Source: Rhodanobacter sp. 7MK24
GTDB taxonomy: Bacteria > Pseudomonadota > Gammaproteobacteria > Xanthomonadales > Rhodanobacteraceae
Length of the DNA: 64,000 nt
NCBI RefSeq assembly: GCF_014842995.1
Contig: NZ_JACYXL010000007.1
Location: 1 to 64,000, forward strand
Reading direction: 5' to 3'
In this document: piece after piece, positions 35,374-45,336 of the stretch
How positions within the stretch are numbered: position 1 is the stretch's first letter
How the letters are laid out: every line of letters starts with the position of its first letter
Program-made: the position numbers and the translations under genes
Notes under the pieces: model-generated
The model's input: the letters and a program-made list of their open reading frames with translations, nothing else
What the model was told of the DNA's origin: nothing
Databases searched by the model: none

Positions 35374-35769
35374 TCACTCCCCGTTGTGCTGGTACTGCGG
35401 CGACATCGGCATCATGTTGGTGTTTTCGTTGTACATGACCCAGATGGATGCGCCCAGCACGATCACCACCAGTACGATGGTGAAGACAAAGGACAGCATG
35501 TTCCAGCCGCCTTCCGAGTGTGTGTCGAGGTGCAGGAAGTAGACCACGTGCACGAGGATCTGCACGATGGCCAGCAGCAGCACGAGGGTGATGGTCACCC
35601 AGTGGCTCTGGAATACGTGGCCCATCACCAGCCAGAACGGGATGACGGTGAGGATCACCGCCAGCACGAAGCCGGTCAGGTAGCTGCGCAGGCTGCCGTG
35701 GTTCGCGTGCTCGTCGTGGCTGTGCTCGTGGCCATGCACTGCATGGTCGTGGGAATTGGAATGGCTCAT
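35374..35769 (-). CDS. cyoD: Cytochrome o ubiquinol oxidase subunit IV
   Basis: A 131-residue small subunit of the bo3-type quinol oxidase. A His-rich N-terminus (SHDHAVHGHEHSHDEHANHG) precedes three membrane helices (YLTGFVLAVILTVIPFWLVM, ITLVLLLAIVQILVHVVYFL, FTIVLVVIVLGASIWVMYN). The His cluster is longer than in E. coli CyoD and could bind copper or another metal. The start overlaps the cyoC stop by ATGA. It is the last gene of the operon. Confidence 0.94.
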   Translation of the reverse strand: MSHSNSHDHAVHGHEHSHDEHANHGSLRSYLTGFVLAVILTVIPFWLVMGHVFQSHWVTITLVLLLAIVQILVHVVYFLHLDTHSEGGWNMLSFVFTIVLVVIVLGASIWVMYNENTNMMPMSPQYQHNGE

Positions 35770-36383
35770 CGCAGCACACCTGCCAGGTAGACGAAGCTGA
35801 AGACGCCGACCCACACCAGGTCGAGGAAGTGCCAGAACATGCTCAGGCACTGCATGCGCCGGATATTGGCTTCGTTGAAGCCGAACTTGCCCAATTGCAC
35901 CATCAGCACGATCAGCCACAGGATGCCGACGGACACGTGCAGGCCGTGCGTGCCTACCAGGGTGAAGAACGAGGACAGGAAGGCGCTGCGGCCGGGACCC
36001 GCGCCATCGGCGATCATGCTGGCGAACTCGCGGAGCTCCAGCGTCACGAAGCCCGCCGCCAGCAGGCCGGACACGGCCAGCCACAGCATCACTGCGCCCT
36101 TGCGCTTGCGCACCATCTCCAGCATGGCGAAGCCGAAGGTCACCGACGAGATCAGCAGCAAGGCGGTGTTGATCGCCAGGCCGTGCAGGTCGAGCACATC
36201 CGCCGCCGTCGGGCCACCAGCCGTGCTGGTACCCAGCACGGCATAGCAGGCGAACAGCGACGCGAAGATGAAGCAGTCGCTCATCAGGTAGATCCAGAAC
36301 CCGAGCAGGGTTCCGTTGTGCGCGTGCTGTTCCTTCAGGCAAAGGAATCGCGATTGCGCGGTATCGACAGCCGTGCTGCTCAT
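35766..36383 (-). CDS. cyoC: Cytochrome o ubiquinol oxidase subunit III
   Basis: A 205-residue five-helix subunit III of the haem-copper oxidase family: [60 protein letters not shown] and [24 protein letters not shown] overlaps join it to cyoB before and cyoD after. It supports proton pumping and complex stability in the inner membrane. Confidence 0.95.
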   Translation of the reverse strand: MSSTAVDTAQSRFLCLKEQHAHNGTLLGFWIYLMSDCFIFASLFACYAVLGTSTAGGPTAADVLDLHGLAINTALLLISSVTFGFAMLEMVRKRKGAVMLWLAVSGLLAAGFVTLELREFASMIADGAGPGRSAFLSSFFTLVGTHGLHVSVGILWLIVLMVQLGKFGFNEANIRRMQCLSMFWHFLDLVWVGVFSFVYLAGVLR

Positions 36384-38407
36384 GCGTTTGCTCCCTGGGC
36401 CGCGTCCTGCCAGTTGCCGCTGTGTTCGAACGCGTTCACCTCAGCCTTGGGGATGTGGTAGTCGCGGTGGTAATTGAAGGTGTGCACGATGCTCGCGACG
36501 ATGACGCCGACGAAGGACGCCGCAGCCAGCCACCAGATGTACCAGATCAGGCCGAAGCAGCAGGCGAAGGACAGCACGCCGATGACCACGCCCGAGGCGG
36601 TGTTCTTCGGCATGTGGATGTCGTTGAAGCCTTCCAGCGGGCGCTGGTAGCCGTGCTTCTTCATGTCCATCCAGGCGTCGCGCTCGTGCACGTTCGGGAC
36701 GAACGCGAAGTTGTAGTCCGGCGGCGGCGACGAGGTGGCCCATTCCAGCGTGCGGCCATCCCACGGGTCCCCGCCCACGGCGTACTGCTTGCGGCGCAGG
36801 ATGCTGATGCCGATCTGCACGATGAAACTGCCGATGCCGAGCGCGATCAGCGCGGCGCCGATGCCGGCAACGATGAAGTACGGCTGCAGCGCGGGATTGT
36901 CGAAGTGACTCAGGCGACGGGTCACGCCCATGAAGCCCATGATGTACAGCGGGCCGAACGCCAGCCAGAAACCGATCTGCCAGAACCAGAAGCTGGCCTT
37001 GCCCCAGAACTCGTCGAGCTTGAAGCCGAACGCCTTGGGGAACCAGTAATTGACGCCCGCGAACACGCCGAACACCACGCCGCCGATGATCACGTTGTGG
37101 AAGTGCGCAATCAGGAACAGGCTGTTGTGCAGCAGGAAATCCGCCGGTGCCACCGACAACATCACGCCGGTCATGCCGCCGATGGTGAAGGTGAACAGGA
37201 AGCCCATCGTCCACAGCATCGGCACGGTGAAGTGCACGCGGCCGCGGTACATGGTGAACAACCAGTTGAAGATCTTCACACCCGTCGGGATGGAGATGAT
37301 CATCGTGGTCAGCGAGAAGAACGAATTGACGTCCGCGCCCGAGCCCATCGTGAAGAAGTGGTGCAGCCACACCAGATACGACAGGATCATGATCGCGCAG
37401 GTGGCGTACACCATCGACGAGTAGCCGAACAGCGGCTTGCCCGAGAAGGTCGGCACGATCTCCGAGTAGATGCCGAAGATCGGCAGGATCAGGATGTACA
37501 CCTCCGGGTGGCCCCACACCCAGATGAGGTTGATGTACATCATCACGTTGCCGCCGAAATCGCTGGTGAAGAAGTGCGTGCCGACGTAGCGGTCCAGCGA
37601 GAGCAGGAACAGGGTGGCGGTGAGCACCGGGAAGGTGGCGATGATCAGGCCGCTGGTGCACAGCGAGGTCCAGGTGAACACCGGCATCTTCATCATCGTC
37701 ATGCCGGGCGCGCGCATCTTGATGATGGTGACCACGAAGTTGACGCCGCTGAGCAGTGTGCCCACGCCGGACAGCTGCAGGCCCCAGATGTAGTAGTCGA
37801 CGCCGGGACCCTGCTGCAGCTCGGAGACGGGCGGGTAGCCCAGCCAGCCGGCGGTGGAGAAGTCGCCCACGAACAGCGACACCATGAAGGTGATCGCACC
37901 CCAGAACGTGAACCAGAAGCTCAGGTTGTTGAGGAACGGGAAGGCCACGTCGCGCGAACCGATCTGCAGCGGCATTACGTAGTTGATCAACCCGACGATG
38001 TAGGCCATCGCCACGAAGAAGATCATGATCGAGCCGTGCGCCGTGAAGATCTGGTCGTAGTGCTCGGGCGGCAGGTAGCCCATGTTCGGGCCGAAGGCGA
38101 TCGCCTGCTGCGCACGCATCATGACGGCGTCAGCGAAGCCGCGCAGCAGCATCACCGTGCCGAGGATCATGTACATGATGCCCAGCTTCTTGTGGTCCAC
38201 GCTGGTGAACCACTCGCGCCACAGGTAGCCCCACAGGCGCTTGTAGGTGATGAGGCCGAGCACGGCGAGACCGCCGCAGATGACCGCCAGGAAGGTGACG
38301 AGGACGATGTGGCCTTCGAGGTCGGGCTTCAGGAACGGCAGCGAGTCGAGCGTGAGTCGGCCGAACAGGAAGCTCCTGGCGGCAGGGGGTGATGTGGGTT
38401 CAAGCAT
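36380..38407 (-). CDS. cyoB: Cytochrome o ubiquinol oxidase subunit I
   Basis: The 675-residue catalytic subunit that reduces oxygen at the haem-copper centre and pumps protons. Signature blocks include [40 protein letters not shown] (Cu-binding His and the cross-linked Tyr), [10 protein letters not shown] and [17 protein letters not shown] with haem ligands. About 15 helices are expected. GHPEVY marks an A-type quinol/cytochrome oxidase. An ATGA overlap leads to cyoC; cyoA lies 36 bases upstream. Confidence 0.97.
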   Translation of the reverse strand: MLEPTSPPAARSFLFGRLTLDSLPFLKPDLEGHIVLVTFLAVICGGLAVLGLITYKRLWGYLWREWFTSVDHKKLGIMYMILGTVMLLRGFADAVMMRAQQAIAFGPNMGYLPPEHYDQIFTAHGSIMIFFVAMAYIVGLINYVMPLQIGSRDVAFPFLNNLSFWFTFWGAITFMVSLFVGDFSTAGWLGYPPVSELQQGPGVDYYIWGLQLSGVGTLLSGVNFVVTIIKMRAPGMTMMKMPVFTWTSLCTSGLIIATFPVLTATLFLLSLDRYVGTHFFTSDFGGNVMMYINLIWVWGHPEVYILILPIFGIYSEIVPTFSGKPLFGYSSMVYATCAIMILSYLVWLHHFFTMGSGADVNSFFSLTTMIISIPTGVKIFNWLFTMYRGRVHFTVPMLWTMGFLFTFTIGGMTGVMLSVAPADFLLHNSLFLIAHFHNVIIGGVVFGVFAGVNYWFPKAFGFKLDEFWGKASFWFWQIGFWLAFGPLYIMGFMGVTRRLSHFDNPALQPYFIVAGIGAALIALGIGSFIVQIGISILRRKQYAVGGDPWDGRTLEWATSSPPPDYNFAFVPNVHERDAWMDMKKHGYQRPLEGFNDIHMPKNTASGVVIGVLSFACCFGLIWYIWWLAAASFVGVIVASIVHTFNYHRDYHIPKAEVNAFEHSGNWQDAAQGANA

Positions 38408-38443
38408 GGTTTGGATCCCAGAAAACAGATCAGTGTGCGCAGA

Positions 38444-39445
38444 TCAGTGCGTCTCGGCAGCCTGCGTTTCGGCAGGCTTGGCGGCATCGGCAGGCGTCGT
38501 GTTGTCGTCGTGCATGCCCGGCATGTCCTGCATGGCGCCGCCGGCATGGGCATCGGCAGACATCGCCGGGCTCATGCAGGTCTGGCTGGCATCGATGCAG
38601 CGATCGAGGATGCGCGTGAACAGGTCGGGCTCGAAACTGGCGAAGGAGCGCGCCGCTGCATTGCGCTCCGGCTGGCGCAACTGCTCATAGGCCGGCAGGT
38701 CGAGCGAACCGCCTCCGGCGCGGGCTTTGGCGATCCAGCTGTCGAAGTCCTGCTGGCTCATGCCTTCGAAGGTGAAGCGCATGTCGGTGAAGCCTTCACC
38801 GCTGTAGTTGGCCGAGAAACCCTGGTACTGGCCCGGCTTGTTGATGACGGCGTGCAGCATCGTCTGCATGCCGGGCATCGTGTAGATCATGCCCGCCAGC
38901 TCCGGGACGGAGAACGCATCCATCATTTCGTCCGAGGTGAGCTTGAACTGGATCGGCCGGTCTACCGGCGCCGCCAGCTGGTTCACCGTGGCGATGCCGT
39001 ACTGCGGATAGAAGAACAGCCACTTCCAGCGCAGCGATACCACATCCACTTCCAGCGGCTTGACGCCCACTGCCACGGGCTGGTTCGGTGCTACGCGGGT
39101 GAGCGGGCGATAGGGATCGACTTGGTGGGTCCCGATCCAGCTGATGGCTCCCACGGCGATGATGATGACCAGCGGCGCGGCCCATACCAGCAGTTCCAGG
39201 CTGGGCGAATGGTCCCAGTGGGCGTCGTAATGAGCCTGCTTGTTGGATGCGCGGTAACGCCAGCCGATGATGCCGATGGCGACCAGCACCGGCACCACGA
39301 TCAGCAGGGTGATGAGCGTGGTGACGATCATGATGTCGCTTTGCTGGCGGGCGACGTCGCCGGAAGGATCGAGCAACGCGAAGTGACAGCCCGAAAGCAG
39401 CACGAGGGGGAGCAGCAGCAAGCCGCGGAGGCGTTTCACTGTCAT
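38444..39445 (-). CDS. cyoA: Cytochrome o ubiquinol oxidase subunit II
   Basis: The quinol-oxidase subunit II, a lipoprotein with two membrane helices and a periplasmic cupredoxin domain lacking the CuA ligands. MTVKRLRGLLLLPLVLLSGC gives a lipobox with acylated Cys20. The helices are IVTTLITLLIVVPVLVAIGI and LVWAAPLVIIIAVGAISWI. The domain then shows KWLFFYPQYGIATVN and SFSANYSGEGFTDMRF-like sequence. The ATG at 39445 is preferred over a GTG six bases upstream. The C-terminal 60 residues are Ala/Met/His-rich (MQDMPGMHDDN), suggesting metal contact. First gene of cyoABCD. Confidence 0.96.
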   Translation of the reverse strand: MTVKRLRGLLLLPLVLLSGCHFALLDPSGDVARQQSDIMIVTTLITLLIVVPVLVAIGIIGWRYRASNKQAHYDAHWDHSPSLELLVWAAPLVIIIAVGAISWIGTHQVDPYRPLTRVAPNQPVAVGVKPLEVDVVSLRWKWLFFYPQYGIATVNQLAAPVDRPIQFKLTSDEMMDAFSVPELAGMIYTMPGMQTMLHAVINKPGQYQGFSANYSGEGFTDMRFTFEGMSQQDFDSWIAKARAGGGSLDLPAYEQLRQPERNAAARSFASFEPDLFTRILDRCIDASQTCMSPAMSADAHAGGAMQDMPGMHDDNTTPADAAKPAETQAAETH

Positions 39446-39491
39446 GGACACATGTATCTATGTAGGGAGACGACGGGGAGCTGCTTACACT

Positions 39492-39515
39492 GCTCCCGCA
39501 GGGAGCGCCTATAAT
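39492..39515 (+). promoter_or_regulatory. TATAAT promoter with overlapping inverted repeat in the cyoA-MFS gap
   Basis: A consensus -10 TATAAT (39510-39515) points right toward the MFS gene. Immediately before it lies an inverted repeat GCTCCC (39492-39497) and GGGAGC (39501-39506). The -35 is weak (TTACAC, 39485-39490). A regulator bound here would cover the promoter and could also act on the divergent cyo operon. Confidence 0.5.
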
Positions 39516-39682
39516 ACTCCGTATGTCGTCGAGTTTCCCCGGCTGGACGGGTTCGTCCAGGTGTGATTCGGTGCCGCGAAGGGATTTGGATGGCCGCATG
39601 GAGCCGGCCGATCGCGTTCCGTCACGCCGACATCGGTTTTGTTCGACAATCCCCGTTGCACGCGCTTTTCCACGGAATCCCC

Positions 39683-41008
39683 ATGTCAATCAGCAACGTC
39701 CAGTCGGCCGGCCAACCGGCTTCCCTAGCGCACGGCGCGAATCCCCATGACCAGCTCACCTCGGGCGACCTTGCCATCGGTGTGGTGATTGGTCGCATCT
39801 GCCAGTCCTTCGACCTGTTCGTGTTCGGCCTGGGCTGCGTGCTGGCTTTCCCGGAAGTGTTCTTCCCCTTCGCCAGCCACATGGACGGCGTGTTCTATTC
39901 GTTCGTGCTGTTCGCGTTGGCCTTCGTCGCCCGCCCGCTGGGCTCCATGTTCTTCGTGGTGCTGCAGCGCCAGTTCGGCATCGCTGCCAAGCTGACCATC
40001 GCGTTGTTCCTGCTTGGTATGGCCACGGCCGGCACGGCCTTCCTTCCCGGTTACTCCACGCTGGGCTGGGCCGCCATCGCGGCGCTATCGGTGCTGCGTT
40101 TTGTGCAGGGTTTTGCGCTGGGCGGAAGCTGGAACGGCCTGGCGTCGCTGGCGGCGCTCAAGGCGCCGAAGGACAAGCGCGGCTGGTACGCCATGCTGCC
40201 GCAGCTGGCCGACCCGATCGGCTTCATCCTCGCCGCGGCCCTGTTCGCCTATATCTGGGCCGCCCTCACGCCGCAGGAGTTCATCGAGTGGGGCTGGCGC
40301 TATCCGTTCTTCGCCGCGTTCGCCATCAACATCGTCTCGTTGTTCGCCAGCCTGCGCATGGTGGTTGCGCCGCGTTACGCCGAGCAGCTCAAGGAACGCG
40401 ACCTCGAGCCCACGTCGATGCGCCAGCTGATGCGCGAGCAAGGCCGCAATGTCGGCCTGGGTACTTTTGCCCCGCTGGCGAGCTATGCGCTGTTCCACTT
40501 GGTGACCATCTTCGCGCTGTCGTGGGCGCTGCTCTATACGCAGCAATCGGTGACCAGCTTCCTGCTGGTGCAGGTGGTCGGCGCCTTCGTGGCCATGCCT
40601 TGCATGATCATCTCCGGCAAGGTGGCGAACCGCTTCGGCCGCCGCACCACGCTGGGTGTGGGCGGCGTGCTGATCGCGGTGTACAGCGGCTGGACTGCAC
40701 TGCTGCTTTCGGGCGGCGTGGTGAACAGCTACCTGTTCGTCATCGTCGGTTATGCCTTGCTCGGCTTCACTCACGCGCAGGCGGCCGGCGCGGTGAGCGC
40801 GAACTTCCCTCCGGAATTCCGCTACTCCGGCGCCATGATCACCTCGGACTTTGGCTGGCTGATCGGTGCGGGTTTCGCGCCGCTGGTGGCGCTGTCGCTC
40901 GCCATCTATGCCGGCGTGCCCTATGTGGGTCTGTACCTGCTGACGGGGGCCGTGGGCACGCTGGCGGCTCTGTGGTTCAGCCGCCAATCCGGCTTGCCCA
41001 ACGACTGA
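39683..41008 (+). CDS. MFS transporter, metabolite:H+ symporter type
   Basis: A 441-residue inner-membrane carrier with twelve predicted helices. It resembles the ShiA/ProP branch of the major facilitator superfamily (RPLGSMFFVVLQRQFGIAAK, VLRFVQGFALGGSWNGLASL, GKVANRFGRRTTLGVGGVL). I start at the ATG 39683 (MSISNVQSAGQP), since the upstream in-frame part is not membrane-like. It diverges from cyoA and is followed 57 bases later by SURF1, so it may be kept with the quinol oxidase; an MFS gene beside cyo and surf1 recurs in proteobacteria. The substrate is unknown. A role in copper or haem supply is only a guess from context. Confidence 0.88.
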   Translation: MSISNVQSAGQPASLAHGANPHDQLTSGDLAIGVVIGRICQSFDLFVFGLGCVLAFPEVFFPFASHMDGVFYSFVLFALAFVARPLGSMFFVVLQRQFGIAAKLTIALFLLGMATAGTAFLPGYSTLGWAAIAALSVLRFVQGFALGGSWNGLASLAALKAPKDKRGWYAMLPQLADPIGFILAAALFAYIWAALTPQEFIEWGWRYPFFAAFAINIVSLFASLRMVVAPRYAEQLKERDLEPTSMRQLMREQGRNVGLGTFAPLASYALFHLVTIFALSWALLYTQQSVTSFLLVQVVGAFVAMPCMIISGKVANRFGRRTTLGVGGVLIAVYSGWTALLLSGGVVNSYLFVIVGYALLGFTHAQAAGAVSANFPPEFRYSGAMITSDFGWLIGAGFAPLVALSLAIYAGVPYVGLYLLTGAVGTLAALWFSRQSGLPND

Positions 41009-41065
41009 TGGGCAAATTTGTCCTTCGCCTGCCGCGTACCGTGCGGCAGGCGATCATGGCGCGCC

Positions 41066-41854
41066 ATGTCTGACACCCCGACTTCTTTCGACGGTAGCGA
41101 GCGAAACGTGCGCGGCCCGCTGGCGCTGGCCTTGCTGGCGCTGCTGGGTATCGTGTTGTTTTCCGGCTTCGTGGCGCTTGGTACCTGGCAGGTGCAGCGG
41201 CTGGCTTGGAAGACGGCGCTGATCGCGCGCACCAACGAGCGTGTGCATGCTTCGCCAGTGCCTGCGCCGGGGCCAGAGGATTGGGCCGGCATCACCGCGG
41301 CCAACGCCGAATACCGCCATGTGCAACTCAGTGGCACGTGGATTGCTGGGCGCCAGACGCGGGTATGGACAGCCACCGAAGCTGGCAGCGGCTACTGGAT
41401 ACTCACGCCGCTGCGTCGCGACGACGGCAGCATCGTGCTGGTGAACCGCGGCTTCGCGCCGGAGGGCTGGTGCGACTTCAAGGGTAATTGCCCATCTGCG
41501 CCGGATGGCGAAATCACGGTGACCGGGTTGCTGCGGATCAGCGAGCCTCCCGGCCTGTTTCGTCACAACGATGCTGTCAGTGATACGTGGTATGCCCGCG
41601 ACGTAGCGGCGATCGCCAAGGCGCGCGGCCTGCAGGATGTCGCCCCATACTTCGTGGACGCCGACGCGATATCGGGGACAGCCTCATCTGCGTGGCCGCG
41701 CGGTGGCATGACGGTGGTCCATTTCCCGAACCATCATCTCAACTATCTGATCACTTGGTACGTCCTGGCGCTGATGGTGCTGGGTACGGCTGGCTACGTG
41801 GCGCGCGACGAATACCGCCTGCGGCGCCATCGACGGTTTGAACGCTCCGATTGA
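41066..41854 (+). CDS. SURF1 family oxidase assembly protein
   Basis: A 262-residue protein with the SURF1 layout: an N-terminal membrane helix (LALALLALLGIVLFSGFVAL), a periplasmic domain (GTWQVQRLAWK, EYRHVQLSGTW, ILTPLRRDDGSIVLVNRGF) and a C-terminal helix (NYLITWYVLALMVLGTAGYV) after the conserved N-H-H-L-N-Y. SURF1 delivers haem a or helps insert haem in terminal oxidases. In Paracoccus one SURF1 copy serves the quinol oxidase and is encoded with it. Its place beside cyoABCD argues that this one matures the bo3-type enzyme. Confidence 0.93.
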   Translation: MSDTPTSFDGSERNVRGPLALALLALLGIVLFSGFVALGTWQVQRLAWKTALIARTNERVHASPVPAPGPEDWAGITAANAEYRHVQLSGTWIAGRQTRVWTATEAGSGYWILTPLRRDDGSIVLVNRGFAPEGWCDFKGNCPSAPDGEITVTGLLRISEPPGLFRHNDAVSDTWYARDVAAIAKARGLQDVAPYFVDADAISGTASSAWPRGGMTVVHFPNHHLNYLITWYVLALMVLGTAGYVARDEYRLRRHRRFERSD

Positions 41855-42004
41855 CAGGCACCACCGCGTCTTCTGATGTGCTGGGTTGGTAGTCGTGCGC
41901 CGATCTCTTCGCGGGACTCTGCAAAGAGCCTTTGCGGCGGAACAGTGGTCACCGGTGGATGGATCAAATCGTCACCGTAATGACGCCCGCGGTCGCGAAC
42001 ACGG

Positions 42005-42829
42005 CTAGAGGTCAGGAGCCATTTTTGTTTTGCGGCCGGCTCGTGCGGAGAGCGGCACCGACCATTTGTGTGGCCAGTAGATGCCATGGCGCAGGTCGGA
42101 TCCGCTATAGATGGTGATGTCGTCGAAGCCTGCTTTTGCTAGTTCATGCAGCATTGACGATTCCGAAAAAACCCGCATTTCCAACGTGCTTCCAGGGCCG
42201 CCATGGAAGACAAGGTCGTTGAAATACTGCACGTCCCCGCTGCGGGTCGTATTCTTCAGTTGATAACCCGTGGGCGTTTTCTCTATGGAATAGTCGTTCA
42301 GATCGGGGAAGTGCTCCTGCGTTGGAACCATGTCCTCGCCCGGATGGGTGAACGGGACGGAGAAAACAAAGACTCCGCCGGGCTTGAGGAGCTTTCTCGC
42401 ATTTTCGAAGGCGCGCGAAACCGGCGGTTCGACATGTTCGAAGACATCAGTGGAAAGGATGAAATCCAGTGTCCCTTCCATGGAAGACTCTATATTGGTG
42501 ATGTCGAGGTGCGGCGCTTGGTGGTAATAGGTGTTTTTGTAAGCCAGCCGATGGGCCAGCGGAATGGCATAGCCATCCCAGCAGCTCATGCCGATGCCGA
42601 GAATGTCCGGTCGTGGAGGGCTGATTTGCGAGATGCTCAGGCTGCGTTCGAACAACTCGGTTGTGAGGATCTGGATGATGGAGCGCATCCGGACAGTGGA
42701 TCCGCATTTCTTGCACGTCGAAGCTTCGCGCGTTAGTTCGCTTAGAACTGCCTCGTTTTGCTCATCGCATATGTTGCAGTAGAAAGTAATTGGCTCATCG
42801 GGCCGGTGACGTGCTGCTGCCGTGTTCAA
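42005..42829 (-). CDS. Class I SAM methyltransferase with N-terminal zinc ribbon
   Basis: A 274-residue protein. Residues 18-42 carry two CxxC pairs (FYCNICDE and STCKKCGST), a zinc ribbon; the rest is a Rossmann methyltransferase (DILGIGMSCWDGYA, FILSTDVFEHVEPP, RKLLKPGGVFVFSVPFTHPG). Similar enzymes occur at the ends of polysaccharide clusters and methylate sugars or act on chain ends. Its start is TTG at 42829 behind a full AAGGAGG ribosome site; no ATG fits. It follows manC on the same strand after 98 bases. Base composition is lower in GC than the neighbours, suggesting recent acquisition. The target is not known. Confidence 0.83.
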   Translation of the reverse strand: MNTAAARHRPDEPITFYCNICDEQNEAVLSELTREASTCKKCGSTVRMRSIIQILTTELFERSLSISQISPPRPDILGIGMSCWDGYAIPLAHRLAYKNTYYHQAPHLDITNIESSMEGTLDFILSTDVFEHVEPPVSRAFENARKLLKPGGVFVFSVPFTHPGEDMVPTQEHFPDLNDYSIEKTPTGYQLKNTTRSGDVQYFNDLVFHGGPGSTLEMRVFSESSMLHELAKAGFDDITIYSGSDLRHGIYWPHKWSVPLSARAGRKTKMAPDL

Positions 42830-42927
42830 TGTTCCTCCTTTGTGACCTCAAGTCATGCTGATCGCGTGACTGTGGCCTATGCATGAAGATTCCGTCAGCG
42901 CATTGGTCGGGCCCGCATGGAATTACT

Positions 42928-44340
42928 TCAGGCTCTTCCATACACGTCGTCGTAGCGCACGATGTCGTCTTCGCCAAGATAGCTGCCGGACTGCACTTCG
43001 ATCAACTCGACCGGCACCTTGCCCGGATTGCGCAGGCGGTGCGTGCTGCCCAGCGGGATATAAGTGCTCTGGTTCTCGCCGAGCAGGAACACCTTGTCGC
43101 CGCAGGTGACTTCGGCGGTGCCGGAGACCACGATCCAGTGCTCGGCACGGTGGTGGTGCATCTGCAGGCTGAGGCTTGCGCCGGGCTTCACCACGATGCG
43201 CTTCACCTGGAAGCGTTCGCCTGCCTCCAGCGAGTCGTAGCTGCCCCACGGGCGATGCACGACGCGGTGGAACGAATGCTCGCTGCGCCCACTGGCCTTG
43301 AGCTGGTCGACGATCTTCTTCACTTCCTGCGCTGCGTCCCGATGCGCAACGAGGGTGGCGTCCGGCGTGGTGACCACGACCAGATCCTCCACGCCCACGG
43401 TGGCGACGAGGTGACGGCCGTGCGAGCGCAGCAGCGAGTTGCGCGTGTCCACGGTCAACGTATCGCCTTCGCGCAGGTTGCCGTCGGCGTCGCGTTCGCC
43501 GGCCAGCCACAGCGCCGACCATGAGCCGATGTCGCTCCAGCCGCAGGAGACGGGGACCACCGCGGCGCGCGTGGTCTTTTCCATCACGGCGTAGTCGATG
43601 GAATCCTCCGGCACCTTGCCGAAGGCATCCTTGTCCACGCGCACGAAGTCGAGGTCACCCTGCGCGGCGGCATGCGCGGCACGCACGGCGGCCAGCATCG
43701 CCGGTGCGTGCTGGCCGAGTTCCTCCAGGTAGCGATCGGCACGGAACAGGAACATGCCGGAGTTCCAGTCGTAGCCACCATCGGCGAGATAGCCTTCGGC
43801 GGTGGCGAGGTCGGGCTTCTCCACGAAGCGCTCGACACGGAACGAGCCTGCTTCCAGCGCCTCGCCGCGGCGGATGTAGCCGAAGCCGGTTTCGGCGCGG
43901 TCGGGGCGGATGCCGAAGGTGGCCAGCCAGCCCTGTTTCGCCAGCGGGAGTGCCTGTGCCACCGCGTTGGTGAACGTGTCGGTATCGCCGATCAGGTGGT
44001 CCGCCGGCAGCACCAGCAGCAGCGCCTCGGGGTCGCGCTTGAGCGCTTCCAGTGCACCCAGCGCAATGGCCGGCGCGGTATTGCGCGCCAATGGCTCCAG
44101 CACGATGGAGGCACCTTCGACGCCCGCCTCCAGCAACTGCTCGGCCGCGAGGAAGCGATGATCTTCGCTGGCTACCACGATGGGTGCCGCAACCTCCGGC
44201 AAGGCACGCGTGCGTGCGACGGTTTGCTGGAACAGCGTGCCGTGGCCGGCCAGGGACAGGAACTGCTTGGGCAGGTTCCTGCGCGAGACGGGCCACAGGC
44301 GGGTGCCGCTGCCGCCGCTGAGGATCAGGGGAATGAGCAT
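42928..44340 (-). CDS. manC: Mannose-1-phosphate guanylyltransferase / mannose-6-phosphate isomerase
   Basis: A bifunctional 470-residue enzyme (XanB in xanthomonads) making GDP-mannose. The N-terminal nucleotidyltransferase has LILSGGSGTRLWPVSRR, LPADHLIGD and the metal/substrate segment GWSDIGSWSALW. The C-terminal cupin isomerase has RPWGSYDSLEAGERFQVKRI and LQMHHHRAEHWIVVSGTAEV with zinc-binding His residues. It lies 60 bases downstream of rfbD on the same strand and may belong to the rhamnose operon. XanA/ManB, needed to make mannose-1-phosphate, is not in this window. Confidence 0.96.
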   Translation of the reverse strand: MLIPLILSGGSGTRLWPVSRRNLPKQFLSLAGHGTLFQQTVARTRALPEVAAPIVVASEDHRFLAAEQLLEAGVEGASIVLEPLARNTAPAIALGALEALKRDPEALLLVLPADHLIGDTDTFTNAVAQALPLAKQGWLATFGIRPDRAETGFGYIRRGEALEAGSFRVERFVEKPDLATAEGYLADGGYDWNSGMFLFRADRYLEELGQHAPAMLAAVRAAHAAAQGDLDFVRVDKDAFGKVPEDSIDYAVMEKTTRAAVVPVSCGWSDIGSWSALWLAGERDADGNLREGDTLTVDTRNSLLRSHGRHLVATVGVEDLVVVTTPDATLVAHRDAAQEVKKIVDQLKASGRSEHSFHRVVHRPWGSYDSLEAGERFQVKRIVVKPGASLSLQMHHHRAEHWIVVSGTAEVTCGDKVFLLGENQSTYIPLGSTHRLRNPGKVPVELIEVQSGSYLGEDDIVRYDDVYGRA

Positions 44341-44400
44341 GGTGCTTCAGCCTGTAAGTGTGCGTTTGCCTGCGGCATCGCGGCCCGGTTGCTGGATGTC

Positions 44401-45336
44401 TCAGGCGCGCTGGCGCGAAAGCGCATCCAGCACGTCGTTCAAGCCGGTTTGCCAATCGCCGAGAGCATAGCCGAAGCTCCGTTGAAACCCGGCGTTGTCC
44501 AGCACCGACCAGGCAGGTCGTTGCGCTGGCGTGGGATAGTCGGAGGTATCGATGGCGGCCACGTGCGGGGCACGCGCGATCAGGCCACGTTCCACGGCGC
44601 CGGCGAAAATCGCGCCAGCGAAGCCATGCCAGCTGGTATGGCCACTGGCGACGAGATGGTGCGTGCCGACAAGGGCGCGACGTTGCCCGGTGTCCGCGGT
44701 TTGCCACGCATCCAGTGCGGCCAGTGTGCCGGCCATGATCAGCGCGGTGCTGGTAGGTGCGCCCAACTGATCGGCCACCACGCGCAGCTCGTCGCGCTCG
44801 GCGCCCACGCGCAACATGGTGCGCAGAAAATTGTGGCCGTGCGGCGCGTACACCCATGCAGTACGGAAGATGAAATGCGTTGCGCCACTGTCGCGCAGCG
44901 CCCGCTCGCCCGCCAGCTTGCTGCGGCCGTAGGCGCCGAGCGGAGCGGTGGGTGCATCGACAGGATAGGGTGCGGTGGCTGTGCCGTCGAACACGTAGTC
45001 GGTGGAGTAATGGATCACCAGTGTGCCGCGTGCGGCAGCCCACCGTCCAAGTACGCCGACTGCTTCGCCATTGACGCGGGTGGCCAGCGCTTCTTCCTGC
45101 TCGGCGCGATCCACGGCCGTGTAAGCGGCGGCGTTGACGATCACGTCGGGGCGCACGCGGTTGAGCAGGGCGGACAGACTGTCAGGCGCGGAAAGATCGG
45201 CGGTTTCGATAAGGAGGTTGTCGTAGCACCGACCGTCGCGACTGGCTGCGACCAGTTCACCGCGCGCGGCGAGGCCGCCGTCCTCGATGAGGCTGCGGCC
45301 GAGCTGGCCGTTGGCGCCGAGCAGCAGGGTCTTCAT
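44401..45336 (-). CDS. rfbD: dTDP-4-dehydrorhamnose reductase
   Basis: The last step to dTDP-L-rhamnose. The 311-residue SDR enzyme has LLLGANGQLGRSLIEDG (NADPH loop), VNAAAYTAVDRAEQE, HYSTDYVFDGTATAPY and the catalytic YGRSKLAGERAL (Y-x-x-x-K). Its ATG overlaps the rfbC stop (ATGA). It is the final gene of the rfbBACD block. Confidence 0.96.
   Translation of the reverse strand: MKTLLLGANGQLGRSLIEDGGLAARGELVAASRDGRCYDNLLIETADLSAPDSLSALLNRVRPDVIVNAAAYTAVDRAEQEEALATRVNGEAVGVLGRWAAARGTLVIHYSTDYVFDGTATAPYPVDAPTAPLGAYGRSKLAGERALRDSGATHFIFRTAWVYAPHGHNFLRTMLRVGAERDELRVVADQLGAPTSTALIMAGTLAALDAWQTADTGQRRALVGTHHLVASGHTSWHGFAGAIFAGAVERGLIARAPHVAAIDTSDYPTPAQRPAWSVLDNAGFQRSFGYALGDWQTGLNDVLDALSRQRA

Noticed and set aside
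36422-38392. 656-codon open frame antisense to cyoB
   Set aside because: Glu/His/Arg-rich low-information sequence, a side effect of GC-rich codons on the other strand.
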